Shown: positions 7,931-17,900 of the stretch, piece by piece
Layout of the letters: each line of letters opens with the position of its first letter
Position numbering within the stretch: position 1 is the first letter of the stretch
Assembly (NCBI RefSeq): GCF_039908645.1
Contig: NZ_CP150917.1
Coordinates: 3,111,501-3,175,500, forward strand
From: Pseudomonas helvetica
Lineage (GTDB): Bacteria > Pseudomonadota > Gammaproteobacteria > Pseudomonadales > Pseudomonadaceae
Length of the DNA: 64,000 nucleotides
Direction of reading: 5' to 3'
The notes under the pieces: generated by a model
Databases searched by the model: none
Told to the model about the DNA's origin: nothing
The model's input: the letters and a program-made list of their open reading frames with translations, nothing else
Made by a program: the position numbers and the translations under genes

Positions 7931-9058
7931 ATGGCCGATATGACTTTCGATTCGCCCCTCAGCGCTTACCACTACGCAATCAAGCAAAAAGGCTTCGTCC
8001 CCGATGCCGCGCAAGAGCATGCCGTTCTGGCGTTGCAGCAGTGTCACGAGGCCTTGCATCAAGGCCGGACACCAGTCACCGGGGTTTACCTCTGGGGCCC
8101 GGTCGGGCGTGGCAAGACCTGGTTGATGGATCAGTTTTACCAAAGCCTGCGGGTGCCGGCACGGCGTCAGCACTTTCACCATTTCATGGGCTGGGTGCAT
8201 CAGCGCTCGTTTCAATTGACCGGCACCGCCGATCCGCTGCGGGCTCTGGCCCGTGAGTTGGCCCGGGATGTGCGGGTGCTGTGTTTCGACGAATTGTTTG
8301 TCAATGACATCGGTGACGCGATCATCCTCGGCCGATTGTTTCAGGTGATGTTCGACGAAGGCGTGGTGATGGTCTGCACCTCCAACCAACCACCGGATCA
8401 GCTCTACGCAGACGGTTTCAACCGTGACCGGTTTTTGCCGGGGATTGCCGCGATCAAAGGCCACATGCATGTGGTGGCGGTGGACGGTGGCGAAGATCAC
8501 CGATTGCATCCTGGCGCAGCGCTGCAGCGTTATTGGGTCAGCGCACCCGGTCAGCCCGATCCAATGAGTGAGGTGTTCAAACAACTGACTGAAGGACAGG
8601 CGGTATCCAGCGATCCGGTGATCATCGGCTATCGTTCGGTGACGGTCGTCAAGGCCAGTGAAACCGTACTCTGGTGCCGTTACGCGGACCTGTGCGAGCA
8701 GCCATTTGCGGCGATGGACTTCATGGCGTTGTGTGATCGCTTCAGCGCTATTTTGTTGAGCGAAGTCCCCAATCTCAGCGCCCATCAGCGCCCCGGTCGA
8801 ATTGCCCGTGGCACTGAGGATGGCGCCGAGCGCGTCGAGGCCGGCGACCGTGAACTCCCGCAATTGTCGGTACATGACGACAGCGTGCGGCGCTTCATCG
8901 CGCTGGTTGACGAGTGCTACGACCGCAAAGTGCCGCTGTACCTCGACGCGCAGGTGCCGATGGATGAGCTGTATACCGAGGGTTACCTGGAGTTCCCGTT
9001 TCGCCGGACCCACAGCCGGTTGAAGGAAATGCAATTACGGCGCTTTGCCGAAGCCTGA
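7931..9058 (+). CDS. zapE: ZapE/AFG1-family P-loop ATPase
   Basis: 375 residues from MADMTFDSPLSAY; an ATG three codons on (7940) is also possible. The longer frame starting 7826 runs through a REP repeat and is rejected. Features of the AFG1/ZapE family: 'GVYLWGPVGRGKTWLMDQFY' (Walker A GPVGRGKT, about residues 60-67), HFHHFMGWVH, 'RVLCFDELFVNDIGDAIILG' (Walker B CFDE with the ND of the family), then 'VMVCTSNQPPDQLYADG' and a C-terminal FRRTHSRLKEMQ. ZapE destabilises FtsZ polymers at the constricting ring in E. coli. The main zapE of Pseudomonas lies elsewhere near rplM/petA, so this is probably a second paralogue. Cytoplasmic; convergent with the AraC gene. Confidence 0.82.
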   Translation: MADMTFDSPLSAYHYAIKQKGFVPDAAQEHAVLALQQCHEALHQGRTPVTGVYLWGPVGRGKTWLMDQFYQSLRVPARRQHFHHFMGWVHQRSFQLTGTADPLRALARELARDVRVLCFDELFVNDIGDAIILGRLFQVMFDEGVVMVCTSNQPPDQLYADGFNRDRFLPGIAAIKGHMHVVAVDGGEDHRLHPGAALQRYWVSAPGQPDPMSEVFKQLTEGQAVSSDPVIIGYRSVTVVKASETVLWCRYADLCEQPFAAMDFMALCDRFSAILLSEVPNLSAHQRPGRIARGTEDGAERVEAGDRELPQLSVHDDSVRRFIALVDECYDRKVPLYLDAQVPMDELYTEGYLEFPFRRTHSRLKEMQLRRFAEA

Positions 9059-9068
9059 AACCATTAGG

Positions 9069-9974
9069 CTAACCGAGATTTTGTTCAGTCAAACGCTGCA
9101 CCGCCAGCCGACGGTAATGGGAAGGGGTCATGCCTTTGAGTTGCTGAAAGCGCCGGTTGAAGTTGGAAATATTGTTGAAGCCCGACTCAAAGCACACCTC
9201 GGTCACCGGTTTATCGCCATCGGCCAGCAGCTCGCAGGATTTGCTGATGCGCAAGCGATTGACGAACTCGATGAAACAGCGGCCGGTCGCCTGCTTGAAG
9301 ACTCGCGAGAAGTAGGTCGGTTTCATGCCCAGGTGTTCGGCGACTTCTTCCAGTGGCAGTTCGCGAGCGTAGTGGGCAAAGATGTAATCCACTGCCCGGT
9401 TGGTACGGTCGATGTTGTGTTCGTCAGCCAATTGCGGCGTGGTGGCACCGGACAGCAACTGGTAATCGTCGGTGGCCGCCAGCAACTCCAGCAGAATGAA
9501 AAAGTACCCGAGGCGGGTAACGCCTTTGGCGTCGGCAATCCGCTGCATCAAGTCCATGGCCTGGCGGATCGTGTGTTTACAGCGAAATTCGATGCCGTAC
9601 TGCGCACGCTCCAGCAGGGGCGTCAGGCTCTTGAGCTCGGTGAACACCTGATGGCCGCTTTCGAACAGCTCATCGGTGAAGTTCACCAGCATGTCGCGCT
9701 TGGGCACCACTTCGTCTTCGGCGACCTGGCTGATCCAGTTGTGGGGCAGGTTAGGGCCGGTCAGAAACAGTGTTTCGGGGTAAAAATTGCCGATGTAATC
9801 ACCGATGAACACCTTGCCCGAGCTGGCGACAATCAGGTGCAGTTCGTATTCCTTATGGAAATGCCAACGCACCAGCGGGCAGGGGAATCCGTGCTGGCGA
9901 TAAATGATGGACAACCCATTGTGGTCGTCCATCAATTCGTATGCGGGGTCGGTGACTCTTGCCGCTCGGGTCAT
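9069..9974 (-). CDS. AraC-family transcriptional regulator (MtlR-like)
   Basis: 301 residues from MTRAARVTDPAYELMDDHNG. The upstream 95 codons of the open frame look non-coding. An N-terminal cupin-like ligand domain (LVRWHFHKEYELHLIVASSG, FIGDYIGNFYPETLFLTGPNLPHNW) is followed by two HTH motifs at the C-terminus ('LPLEEVAEHLGMKPTYFSRVFKQATG' and PVTEVCFESGFNNISNFNR). It resembles sugar-alcohol regulators such as P. fluorescens MtlR, but no mannitol or polyol genes lie here, so that identity is tentative. No clear SD. It ends 10 bp from the convergent ATPase gene. Confidence 0.87.
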   Translation of the reverse strand: MTRAARVTDPAYELMDDHNGLSIIYRQHGFPCPLVRWHFHKEYELHLIVASSGKVFIGDYIGNFYPETLFLTGPNLPHNWISQVAEDEVVPKRDMLVNFTDELFESGHQVFTELKSLTPLLERAQYGIEFRCKHTIRQAMDLMQRIADAKGVTRLGYFFILLELLAATDDYQLLSGATTPQLADEHNIDRTNRAVDYIFAHYARELPLEEVAEHLGMKPTYFSRVFKQATGRCFIEFVNRLRISKSCELLADGDKPVTEVCFESGFNNISNFNRRFQQLKGMTPSHYRRLAVQRLTEQNLG

Positions 9975-10063
9975 GGCTGCACGCTTGTGAGTAACTGCAG
10001 CCGATAATGCCTTCTTCAAGAAAGGGACACCAGTCTTGAGATACGCGCCTGGCGCTAGCACGA

Positions 10064-10927
10064 TCAGCGCATGCTGACGGCCTTCATACTGTTGGCTATC
10101 CAGCAATAACGAACAATTTCGGACTCTTCGACAAAGTCGGTGTTGATGATGCAGCAGCGACTCACCCAGTCCCGTGATTGATGAAACCAGTCGTTGATAG
10201 AGTGCTTGATGTCCACGGGACCTCCAAGAAACGAATAACTGGTGGCTGACAGGGACCATAGAAAATCGCCGGAATGCTCAGTATTCAATGTGTTGGCAAT
10301 GTGGCTGCGCAAATCGTCGATATCAGTGAATCCCTTGTCGCTCCACTTGTGAACAACTCTTGGCCAGAACGTAGTTTCATCAAGATCATCCGGCCCGTGG
10401 GCGGCCAGCACTAGCCTGCGATGAGGGCTGGCTCGCTTCAGTTGCCCGATGGAGAGGTGCGATTGTGAAAATGGAATGGTTGTGTGTCCCAGCCGCCTCA
10501 AGAGCAAGGCGTTGAACTTTTTATAGTCGAAGGCGTGCTTGCCACCCGCCAGAAGGTGAAAATCAAGCACGATGAACTCGTTGGGATTGCGTTGAAGAAA
10601 CGCCAGAACGGCGTCGATAAGTTCATCCAGGACGCGATGAGACTCCAGGCCATTGTGGTGAAAATAAAAGATATCCTGATCGTGCCCCGGCTTATACCCC
10701 AGGCGTATATCGAACGCTCTGACGCCCTGGGCCAGTTGCCAGGAAAATGTATCGTTTTGACAGGTTGTCCAATGGCCGATAACCACGTCGTAGTTAGGGG
10801 CCTTTTTATCCATGCCGCAATTGTGGGCGCCTGGCCAGATAATGTCGGTTAACTTCAGGGTGTCAATATCCAGGACTTCGTTCATCCAGGTCTGTTTGTT
10901 TAAATGTCCTGCAGTGTTTCGTGGCAT
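10064..10927 (-). CDS. PI-PLC X-domain protein (phosphatidylinositol-specific phospholipase C-like), copy 1
   Basis: 287 residues. SD CAGGAG precedes the ATG. One PLC-X-like TIM-barrel domain: 'LTDIIWPGAHNCGMD' contains the first catalytic His (His35), ARAFDIRLGY-like 'GVRAFDIRLGY' the barrel strand with Asp and Arg, and FYFHHNGL the second catalytic His (His91). 'NEFIVLDFHLL' and WSLSATSYSFLGG follow. Cleavage of phosphatidylinositol or another phosphodiester is known for the family; the substrate here is unknown. There is no signal peptide or membrane segment, so the protein is cytoplasmic or exported by a non-Sec route. It is divergent from a homologue at 11232. Confidence 0.82.
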   Translation of the reverse strand: MPRNTAGHLNKQTWMNEVLDIDTLKLTDIIWPGAHNCGMDKKAPNYDVVIGHWTTCQNDTFSWQLAQGVRAFDIRLGYKPGHDQDIFYFHHNGLESHRVLDELIDAVLAFLQRNPNEFIVLDFHLLAGGKHAFDYKKFNALLLRRLGHTTIPFSQSHLSIGQLKRASPHRRLVLAAHGPDDLDETTFWPRVVHKWSDKGFTDIDDLRSHIANTLNTEHSGDFLWSLSATSYSFLGGPVDIKHSINDWFHQSRDWVSRCCIINTDFVEESEIVRYCWIANSMKAVSMR

Positions 10928-11231
10928 GTGTGCTCCTGCTTTTTGTTACACGTGTCAATCCGTAGACGCGCGGTATGTATTTTGGGTGTTGAGTGCTGAG
11001 CCTTTGCGGACGCAGGCTGTACATAACAAGATAAGTGCAGTGTGTGCCGGGTGACAGCTACTACGATCCTTTTGTTACGTAGGAATACGCTGGCGGCACA
11101 GTAATATATTGTCAATCTTGATGTTGTTGGGTGAGTGGTTAGCGGGCGTGTATGCGGATATAAAGACAGCGAAAGTTGCGAAGAGCACATTGTCATGCTG
11201 CGCGCAAAAACACATACGTAATGGGTGAAAT
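10928..11231. promoter_or_regulatory. 304-bp intergenic region between the two divergent PI-PLC-like genes
   Basis: It must hold both divergent promoters. It is relatively AT-rich on the right half (GTAATATATTGTCAATC at about 11101-11117; GATATAAAG at about 11158). No gene, repeat or convincing operator was recognised, and overlapping short open frames look non-coding. Confidence 0.4.
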
Positions 11232-12068
11232 ATGGCTAACGAATTTTATAAATGGATGACCGGCATGCCCGCCCTCGACGGCTTGACAGTGGGGGAGTTG
11301 GTATTGCCAGGCGCTCACAATTCGGGCGTCGACAAAAAGGCTTCTTATGCCGTTCCGGGCGTCAGCCACTGGGCAGCCTGCCAGAATAATAGTTTTTACT
11401 ATCAACTGGTCAATGGTGCCCGGGCACTTGATCTCAGGCTTGAGTATGACGGCAAGGGCGGCTTCTGGTTTCAGCACAATGGATATCGATCTTCTCGGGC
11501 CCTGGAAGATCTGATCATGGCCGTGGACAGGTTCCTTGAGCAAAATCCCGATGAGTTCATTGTCTTGAACTTCCAGCAACTAAGCTCCGATAGCAGTCCA
11601 TTCGACGTAAAGGAATTTTCCCGACTGCTGACGCAACACTTGGGAGGACGGGTGATTCCCCCCGAAAATCGTTACTTGACGTTGGGGGAACTAAAAAGAA
11701 CCAGTCCATTTCAACGTGTCATGCTGGCGTCTTATGGGGACGTTGATCGCAGTTACTTCAATTGGGGACTCAGAGGTGAGTGGGCGGGGATAGACTTCGC
11801 CAGTGTCGCTGATGTGAAGGTGTTTATTACCAAGACCATAGCGTATCCAAATGGTGTTGGGATGCCATGGTCATTGTCCGCCACGAGTTACGGGTTGGCA
11901 CAAGGGCCTGTGAATATAACCACTCATTTGAACGAGTGGTTTGACCCGGCTCGCAATGAGAGGGTGTTGAATTGCAGTGTGATCAATGTCGATTTCTTTG
12001 AAGAGTCGGCGCTGGTTGCTCATTGCATGAAAGCCAATCTTATGAAGGCGAAAGCGAAACAAAAGTGA
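11232..12068 (+). CDS. PI-PLC X-domain protein (phosphatidylinositol-specific phospholipase C-like), copy 2
   Basis: 278 residues, starting MANEFYKWMTGMPALDG. Same layout as the divergent neighbour: 'GELVLPGAHNSGVDKKA' with His29, NGARALDLRLEY with the barrel Asp/Arg, FWFQHNGY with His82, DEFIVLNFQQL, and WSLSATSYGLAQGPV near the end. Shared blocks with copy 1 show they are paralogues, clearly diverged. No signal peptide. Family members hydrolyse phosphodiester bonds in phosphoinositides; a role against eukaryotic membranes or in phospholipid recycling is inference. The tail ends in a Lys-rich KAKAKQK. Confidence 0.82.
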   Translation: MANEFYKWMTGMPALDGLTVGELVLPGAHNSGVDKKASYAVPGVSHWAACQNNSFYYQLVNGARALDLRLEYDGKGGFWFQHNGYRSSRALEDLIMAVDRFLEQNPDEFIVLNFQQLSSDSSPFDVKEFSRLLTQHLGGRVIPPENRYLTLGELKRTSPFQRVMLASYGDVDRSYFNWGLRGEWAGIDFASVADVKVFITKTIAYPNGVGMPWSLSATSYGLAQGPVNITTHLNEWFDPARNERVLNCSVINVDFFEESALVAHCMKANLMKAKAKQK

Positions 12069-12130
12069 TGGTCTTTTGTTTCGGGCTCGACTGAAAAGTC
12101 AGCATGAACGACCCGCGGGTTAACGAATGC

Positions 12131-13426
12131 TTATCCGTTATTGCGGTTTTTTTCTTCAATCCACTGCGACATATATTGAGTGCTCTTGTGCTGATGATGC
12201 CGCAGCATACTGCCGATAAAGTTATCGTTGCGCTGTTTCAACAGGTTTTCGCGGCAACCCGTCAGTCGATCAATCAATGCCGGGCCATGAACGCGCTGCT
12301 GGTAACGATCGGCCAATAGTTTGATGCCGGCGGTTTGAGCAAGGGTCCACTGCGTCTTGTCTTGATACAGGAGCACAGCTGCATCGGCAAGGCTCTGGGC
12401 GCTTTCGGCGATCGCACCCGGCCAAGGCATATTCCCCGACATACCTTCGGCACCGACCGGCGTGGTGACATTCGGTGTGCCGCACAGCATGGCGTCGACA
12501 ATCTTGCCCTTGATGCCAGCGCCGAAGCGCAGCGGAGCCAGGCAGATGCGTGCCGCGGACATGACCTGCAAGGCGTCTTCGGCCCAGTTCATCACGTGAA
12601 ACCCCTGGCTCGGGTTGTGCAGCGCGGTCGCCTTTGGCGGCGTATAAGCGCCATAAATATGCAGTTGCGCACCGGGCAGTTGTTGCCGGATCAGTGGCCA
12701 GAGGGTGGTTTTCATCCAGAGCACGGCGTCCCAGTTCGGCGCGTGACGGAAATTGCCGATGCTCAGGAAGTGCGCACGGTCCTCGAAGGGTGTGAACGGC
12801 TGAGTGAGCGGGTCGATCATCAACGGGCACCAGTGCAGCAACTGGCGCGGCAGTTTGAACTGTTCGATCAGCAGCTCGATTTCCACTTGCGAGATCATCA
12901 GGTTCAGGTCACAGCGCAACAGCGCGGCTATTTCACGCTTGGCCAGATCGGTATCGGCCATGAGCTCGAACTCTTCACGCAATGCCGGGGCGAACAACTC
13001 GCTGAAGTCATTGGCGTCGTCACTGGCCTTCAGGCGGTCCTTGAGCCGCTGGTGACGGGCATGTCGCAAGCTCTGCAGATCAGAGGTCTCAAGTACGCGC
13101 AAGGCGTCAGGGCAATGTTTCTCGACACGCCAGCCGAACTGTTCTTCCATCATGAACTGATCGAACAGAACGATATCCGGAGCCAGATCGCTGACGAATG
13201 TATCAAAGCTGCTGTTGTTCAGCTCGATGGGGACTTCACGAATGCCCAATTCCGCTAGGTCGGCCTTGTGTTCGCCGACACCGGCCGGGCTGCTGAACGT
13301 GATATCCCAGCCTTGCTGTAAAAACGTTTCAAGGATTTGCATCACGTGTCCGCTGGCTGCGGACGAGCGCGGCTCGGGCCAGACGTAACCAATGACCAGG
13401 ACTTTGGTTGCGCGGGGCTGACTCAT
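12131..13426 (-). CDS. Glycosyltransferase (GT1/GT4-like, GT-B fold)
   Basis: 431 residues from MSQPRATKVLVIGYVWPEP. The frame extends 30 codons upstream, but AAGGAAAT sits before this ATG. The N-terminal Rossmann half (VLVIGYVWPEPRSSAASGH...) and C-terminal half with 'LSIGNFRHAPNWDAVLWMK' (nucleotide-binding start of GT4-like domains) and LAPLRFGAGIKGKIVDAM, 'CGTPNVTTPVGAEGM' (the donor-binding E-x7-E-like region, here GxGIKxKxxDAM) are typical. It stands alone, with no polysaccharide cluster around it, so the acceptor is unknown; glycosylation of a surface or protein substrate is inference. Cytoplasmic. Confidence 0.85.
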   Translation of the reverse strand: MSQPRATKVLVIGYVWPEPRSSAASGHVMQILETFLQQGWDITFSSPAGVGEHKADLAELGIREVPIELNNSSFDTFVSDLAPDIVLFDQFMMEEQFGWRVEKHCPDALRVLETSDLQSLRHARHQRLKDRLKASDDANDFSELFAPALREEFELMADTDLAKREIAALLRCDLNLMISQVEIELLIEQFKLPRQLLHWCPLMIDPLTQPFTPFEDRAHFLSIGNFRHAPNWDAVLWMKTTLWPLIRQQLPGAQLHIYGAYTPPKATALHNPSQGFHVMNWAEDALQVMSAARICLAPLRFGAGIKGKIVDAMLCGTPNVTTPVGAEGMSGNMPWPGAIAESAQSLADAAVLLYQDKTQWTLAQTAGIKLLADRYQQRVHGPALIDRLTGCRENLLKQRNDNFIGSMLRHHQHKSTQYMSQWIEEKNRNNG

Positions 13427-13606
13427 GAACGGGATTTCCTTGATGCAGGCAGAAGACTGGGGAGAAACGCGGGGCGCAATTAAACCACAGCTGATGGTGT
13501 TTATTGTGCCCGGCAATCGCCCAACGGTGCCTTATGCGCTTGTATTGACTGGAAGTTTGCCGATTCATGAGTTAGCGTCTGACAGCTGATTCATGGACGT
13601 TTTTCG

Positions 13607-14485
13607 ATGACCCAACCCACCGCACTCCAGACCAAAGTCGCTTCGCAGATTCTCATGGCGATCCGGTCTGGTGAGTTAACCCCCGGCAGTCACCTCAAAG
13701 AGGTCGAACTGGCCGAGCGCTTCGGCGTGTCTCGCTCGCCGATTCGCGGGGCGCTGGTCTACCTGGCGCAAGAGCAGGTGATCGGACGCTTGCCCCATCA
13801 GGGTTATTGCGTGCTGGATACACCGCTCAGCGATGAGCTGGCCAAGGTCAGTCTGCCGATCGGTGAGGATGAGGAGCTGTATCAGCGGCTGATTGATGAT
13901 CGACTGGCTCAGGCGATTCCCGATCAGGTGATGGAGAGCGATCTGTTGCGTCGTTACGGTGCCAGCAAAGCGGTATTGCGCCGTTGCTTGCTGCGGTTGT
14001 CCGACGAAGGTGTGATGCAGCGCAAACACGGGCACGGCTGGATGTTTTTGCCCACCTTGGGCTCGGCCGAAAAGCGCTTCGAAAGCTATCGCTTCCGCAT
14101 GCTCCTGGAACCCGCGGGCTTGCTCGAACCGACCTTCAATCTGCCGCGTGAACGCTTGCAGCGTTGCCGTGAGAAGCAGCAGGCACTGCTCGAAGGCACT
14201 CCCGACAGCCTGAGCTTTTTCGAAGCCAACGCCGAATTTCACGAGTTACTGGCTGCCGCGTCCGGCAATAGCTTCATCCTGCAAACCGTGCAGCAGCAAA
14301 ACCGCCTGCGCCGGCTGACCGAATTTCATACCGTGTCGAACCTGGAACGGGTTCGCACCTCCTGCCGTGAACACCTGGAAATTATCGATGCGCTGGAGCA
14401 GGGCGATCGGGAATGGGCGTCGACCTTGCTGTACCGGCACTTGAAAGTGGCCAGTACCTTGAATGAAGTGCGCAAGAAAAGCTGA
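13607..14485 (+). CDS. GntR-family regulator with FCD domain and an extra winged helix
   Basis: 292 residues. Winged helix 1 at about 7-70 ('QILMAIRSGELTPGSHLKEV', 'ELAERFGVSRSPIRGALVYL'). A second HTH-like stretch lies at about 90-150 ('LLRRYGASKAVLRRCLLRLS', DEGVMQRKHGHGWMFLP), and an FCD-type ligand domain at about 160-285 (RFRMLLEPAGLLEP, 'FFEANAEFHELLAAASGN', LRRLTEFH, 'REHLEIIDALEQGDREWAS'). Classical FadR/FCD regulators have one winged helix and about 230 residues, so the extra 60-70 residues are accounted for by the duplication. Ligand and targets unknown. It is convergent with the response regulator, with only 2 bp between the stops. Confidence 0.87.
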   Translation: MTQPTALQTKVASQILMAIRSGELTPGSHLKEVELAERFGVSRSPIRGALVYLAQEQVIGRLPHQGYCVLDTPLSDELAKVSLPIGEDEELYQRLIDDRLAQAIPDQVMESDLLRRYGASKAVLRRCLLRLSDEGVMQRKHGHGWMFLPTLGSAEKRFESYRFRMLLEPAGLLEPTFNLPRERLQRCREKQQALLEGTPDSLSFFEANAEFHELLAAASGNSFILQTVQQQNRLRRLTEFHTVSNLERVRTSCREHLEIIDALEQGDREWASTLLYRHLKVASTLNEVRKKS

Positions 14486-14487
14486 GC

Positions 14488-14850
14488 TCAAGCCGTAAGC
14501 ATGCTCAGGACCTTGTCGCGCAACTGCTCGATAGAGAACGGCTTGCCAATCACCGACATGCCCTCCGGCACTTCAATACTTTCCGCATAGCCACTGGCAA
14601 ACAGTATCGGCAACGCCGGGTGCAGTACCCGCGCTTGAGCGGCCAGCTCCCGGCCATCCATCTCCGGCAATCCCACATCGGTCATCAGCAGATCGATGAT
14701 TTGCGCGCTATCGTTGAGCAGGGCAAGCGCTGCTTTGCCACTGTCGGCCTCCAGCACCTTGAACTTCAGTTCTTCCAGTACGTCGACGATCAGCATGCGC
14801 ACAATGCTATCGTCTTCGACTACAAGGATGGTGGGCGCTGTGGCGGACAT
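14488..14850 (-). CDS. Single-domain response regulator (CheY-like)
   Basis: 120 residues from MSATAPTILVVEDD; the upstream 11 codons of the frame are not needed. One receiver domain: acidic pocket Glu12-Asp13-Asp14, phosphoacceptor Asp58 in LLMTDVGLPEMDG, FASGYA with the conserved Ser/Thr position, and Lys in VIGKPFS. No output domain. It is divergent from the large hybrid kinase at 14985, which is its probable partner. Confidence 0.9.
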   Translation of the reverse strand: MSATAPTILVVEDDSIVRMLIVDVLEELKFKVLEADSGKAALALLNDSAQIIDLLMTDVGLPEMDGRELAAQARVLHPALPILFASGYAESIEVPEGMSVIGKPFSIEQLRDKVLSMLTA

Positions 14851-14984
14851 GGTGGTGGCTCTCGGAAGAAGGCGGTCGGTCACAGGTTGATTGTAGTTAC
14901 CGGCGTGAGTCGACAGGGTAACCGTTCTCTCTGAATCATGCTGAGCGACGCAAGAAATTCAAATAAAAGATCCAAGGGGCGTTT

Positions 14985-17900
14985 ATGGAGCAAACTCCTT
15001 CACTTACGACGGTTCACCAAGGCCATCCAATGACTTCTTCGTCTTCGGTTGATGAGCAAGGTTTTCGCAAACTGTTGAGCCGCAATGTCAGCTTGCCGCT
15101 GGGTATGGGTGTGCTGAGCGCGGTGTTTTTTGTCTCTTTGATCACTTATCTGTTGTCGGTGATCCAATGGCTCGAGCACACGGACCGGGTGATCAATAAC
15201 GCCAACGAAGCGTTAACGCTGACCGTCGACCTGGAAACCGGGATGCGTGGTTTTCTGTTGTCCGGTGACGAGCATTTTCTCGATCCCTACGAAACAGCCA
15301 AACCGAGGATCATCGCTGCGCTCAAGACCTTGCAGGAACTGACGGCCGATAACCCGCCGCAGGTTGATCGCCTGCGCAGGCTCGAGGCGTTGCAGGTGGA
15401 GTGGAACGATTACGCGCAGACCATGATCGACTTGCAGCACCGCAGTGGTGATTACCGGGCGGCCGTGAAATCCGGCCGCGGTAAGCGACTGACCGATGAA
15501 ATCCGCAAGCAGTACGAAGATGTCATCGACATGGAGCAACAGTTGCGTATCACGCGCAACGAAGGGGTTCGACGCACGACGATCTGGAGCATTTCCCTGT
15601 ATCTGCTGTTGGTTGCCGGTATCAGTGGTTTGCTGGCCTACGTCGGTCGTCGCGATTTGCTCAGCCTGTCGCAAAAGTACAGCGCCAACCTCGCGGCGCA
15701 ACAGAGCAGCGCGCAACGTCTGGAACAACAAGCCTGGCTGCGCAATGGCCAGACCGAATTGGCGGAACAGGTGCTTGGGCAACTGACGTTAAATCGGTTG
15801 GGACGCAATATTCTGCAGTTTTGCGCGCAATACCTCGGCAGCGCCGTCGGCGCGATTTACGCCAAAGAAGAGCACGGAGGCCTCACGCGCATCGCCTCTT
15901 ATGGTTTCTCCCGCGAGCAGGAAGGGCGCGAGCAAGCGATCAACAGTGGCGAGGGCATTACCGGCCAGGTGGCACAACAAGGTCGGCTGATTCGTCTGGA
16001 TGAAGTACCCGCCGGTTATTTCAAAGTCAGCTCGGGGTTGGGTGAGGGCGTGCCGTGCAGTGTGCTGGTGGTGCCGACCCGTGATGACGATCGGGTCAAC
16101 GGGGTCATCGAACTGGGGTTTCTGCGTGCCCTGACCGAGCGCGATGTCGAGTTGCTGGAGCTGATAGCCGGGAATATCGGCACCTCCATCGAAGCGGCGC
16201 GTTATCGCCAACGATTGCAGGAAGTACTCGCCCAGACCCAGCAACTCAATGAAGAGTTACAGGTGCAGCAAGAAGAACTGAAGACTGCCAACGAAGAGCT
16301 GGAAGAACAGTCGCGGGTGCTCAAAGAGTCGCAATGGCACCTGGAGACTCAGCAGGCCGAGCTTGAGCAGACCAACGAACAGCTAGCCGAACAGCGCGAT
16401 GCGATGGATCGCAAGAACGGTGAGTTGAATCAGGCCCAGGTACAACTTGAGGAGCGTGCGCAAGAGTTGCAGCGTTCCAGCCAGTACAAATCCGAATTCC
16501 TCGCCAATATGTCCCATGAACTGCGCACGCCGTTGAACAGTTCGTTGATTCTCGCCAGGTTGCTGGCAGAGAACCCACAACAAAACCTCAGCGCCGAACA
16601 GGTGACATTTGCCGAGTCGATTTATTCGGCTGGCAACGATTTGCTCAACCTGATCAACGACATTCTCGATATTTCCAAGGTCGAGGCCGGCAAGCTTGTA
16701 ATACGCCCGGAGAACACCAGTGTCGCGCGGCTGGTCGATGGCTTGCGCGGCATGTTTGAACCGTTGGCAGCGGACAAACGTCTGGCGTTCAACCTCGAAC
16801 TGCAAGCGGATGCGCCGTTGACGGTGTTCACCGATCGTCAGCGTCTGGAGCAGGTGCTCAAGAACCTCTTGTCGAACGCTATCAAGTTTACCGAAAAGGG
16901 TAGCGTCAGCCTGACGGTGGCCAGGCAGACGGGCGAGGGCATTGCTTTTATCGTTCGTGACTCGGGCATCGGTATTGCCAGCGATCAGCAGGAAAGTATT
17001 TTCGAGGCCTTCCGTCAGGCCGATGGCAGTACCAACCGTCGTTACGGTGGCACGGGGCTGGGCTTGTCGATTTCCCGTGACCTGGCAGCGTTGCTCGGCG
17101 GCTCGATCAGCGTCATCAGCGAGCCGGGGCAGGGCAGCTCATTCACGCTGGTGTTGCCTGTGCAGTATGTCGACCTCGGCGATGAGCCGCGTGAGCTGCT
17201 GAAGATCGTACCGGTCGTCGCAGCTCCCAAGGTGACTGCCGCGCCTGCACCGCTGATCGTCGAAGCGAAGATTCCGCGCTTTGCGGATGACCGTGACAAA
17301 GCGCCGTTCACTCGCCGTTGCATGCTGGTAGTGGAAGATGAAGTGAACTTCGCACACATCCTCTTCGACCTGGCTCACGAGCTGGGCTATCAATGCCTGG
17401 TGGCTCACGGCGCCGATGAAGGGTACGACCTGGCGAAACGCTTCATGCCGGATGCGATTCTGCTGGACATGCGCCTGCCGGACCATTCCGGGCTGACGGT
17501 GTTGCAGCGCCTGAAAGAACACGCCGAAACCCGGCACATCCCGGTTCACGTGATTTCCGTCGAGGACCGTGTCGAGGCCGCCATGCACATGGGCGCCATC
17601 GGTTATGCGCTCAAGCCGACCACCCGCGAAGAGCTCAAGGACGTATTCGCGCGACTGGAAGCCAAATTGACGCAAAAGGTCAAGCGCGTGCTGCTGGTGG
17701 AAGACGATGACCTGCAACGCGACAGCATTGCCCGGCTGATCGGTGACGATGATATCGAGATCACCGCTGTCGGACTGGCCCAGGAAGCACTGGACCTGCT
17801 GCGCGAGACGATCTATGACTGCATGATCATCGACCTGAAACTGCCGGACATGCTCGGCAATGACTTGCTCAAGCGCATGTCCACCGAAGATATCTGCTCG

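Noticed and set aside
7811..9034. 407-codon frame on the minus strand
   Set aside because: Antisense to the ZapE-like ATPase, whose Walker motifs are on the plus strand.
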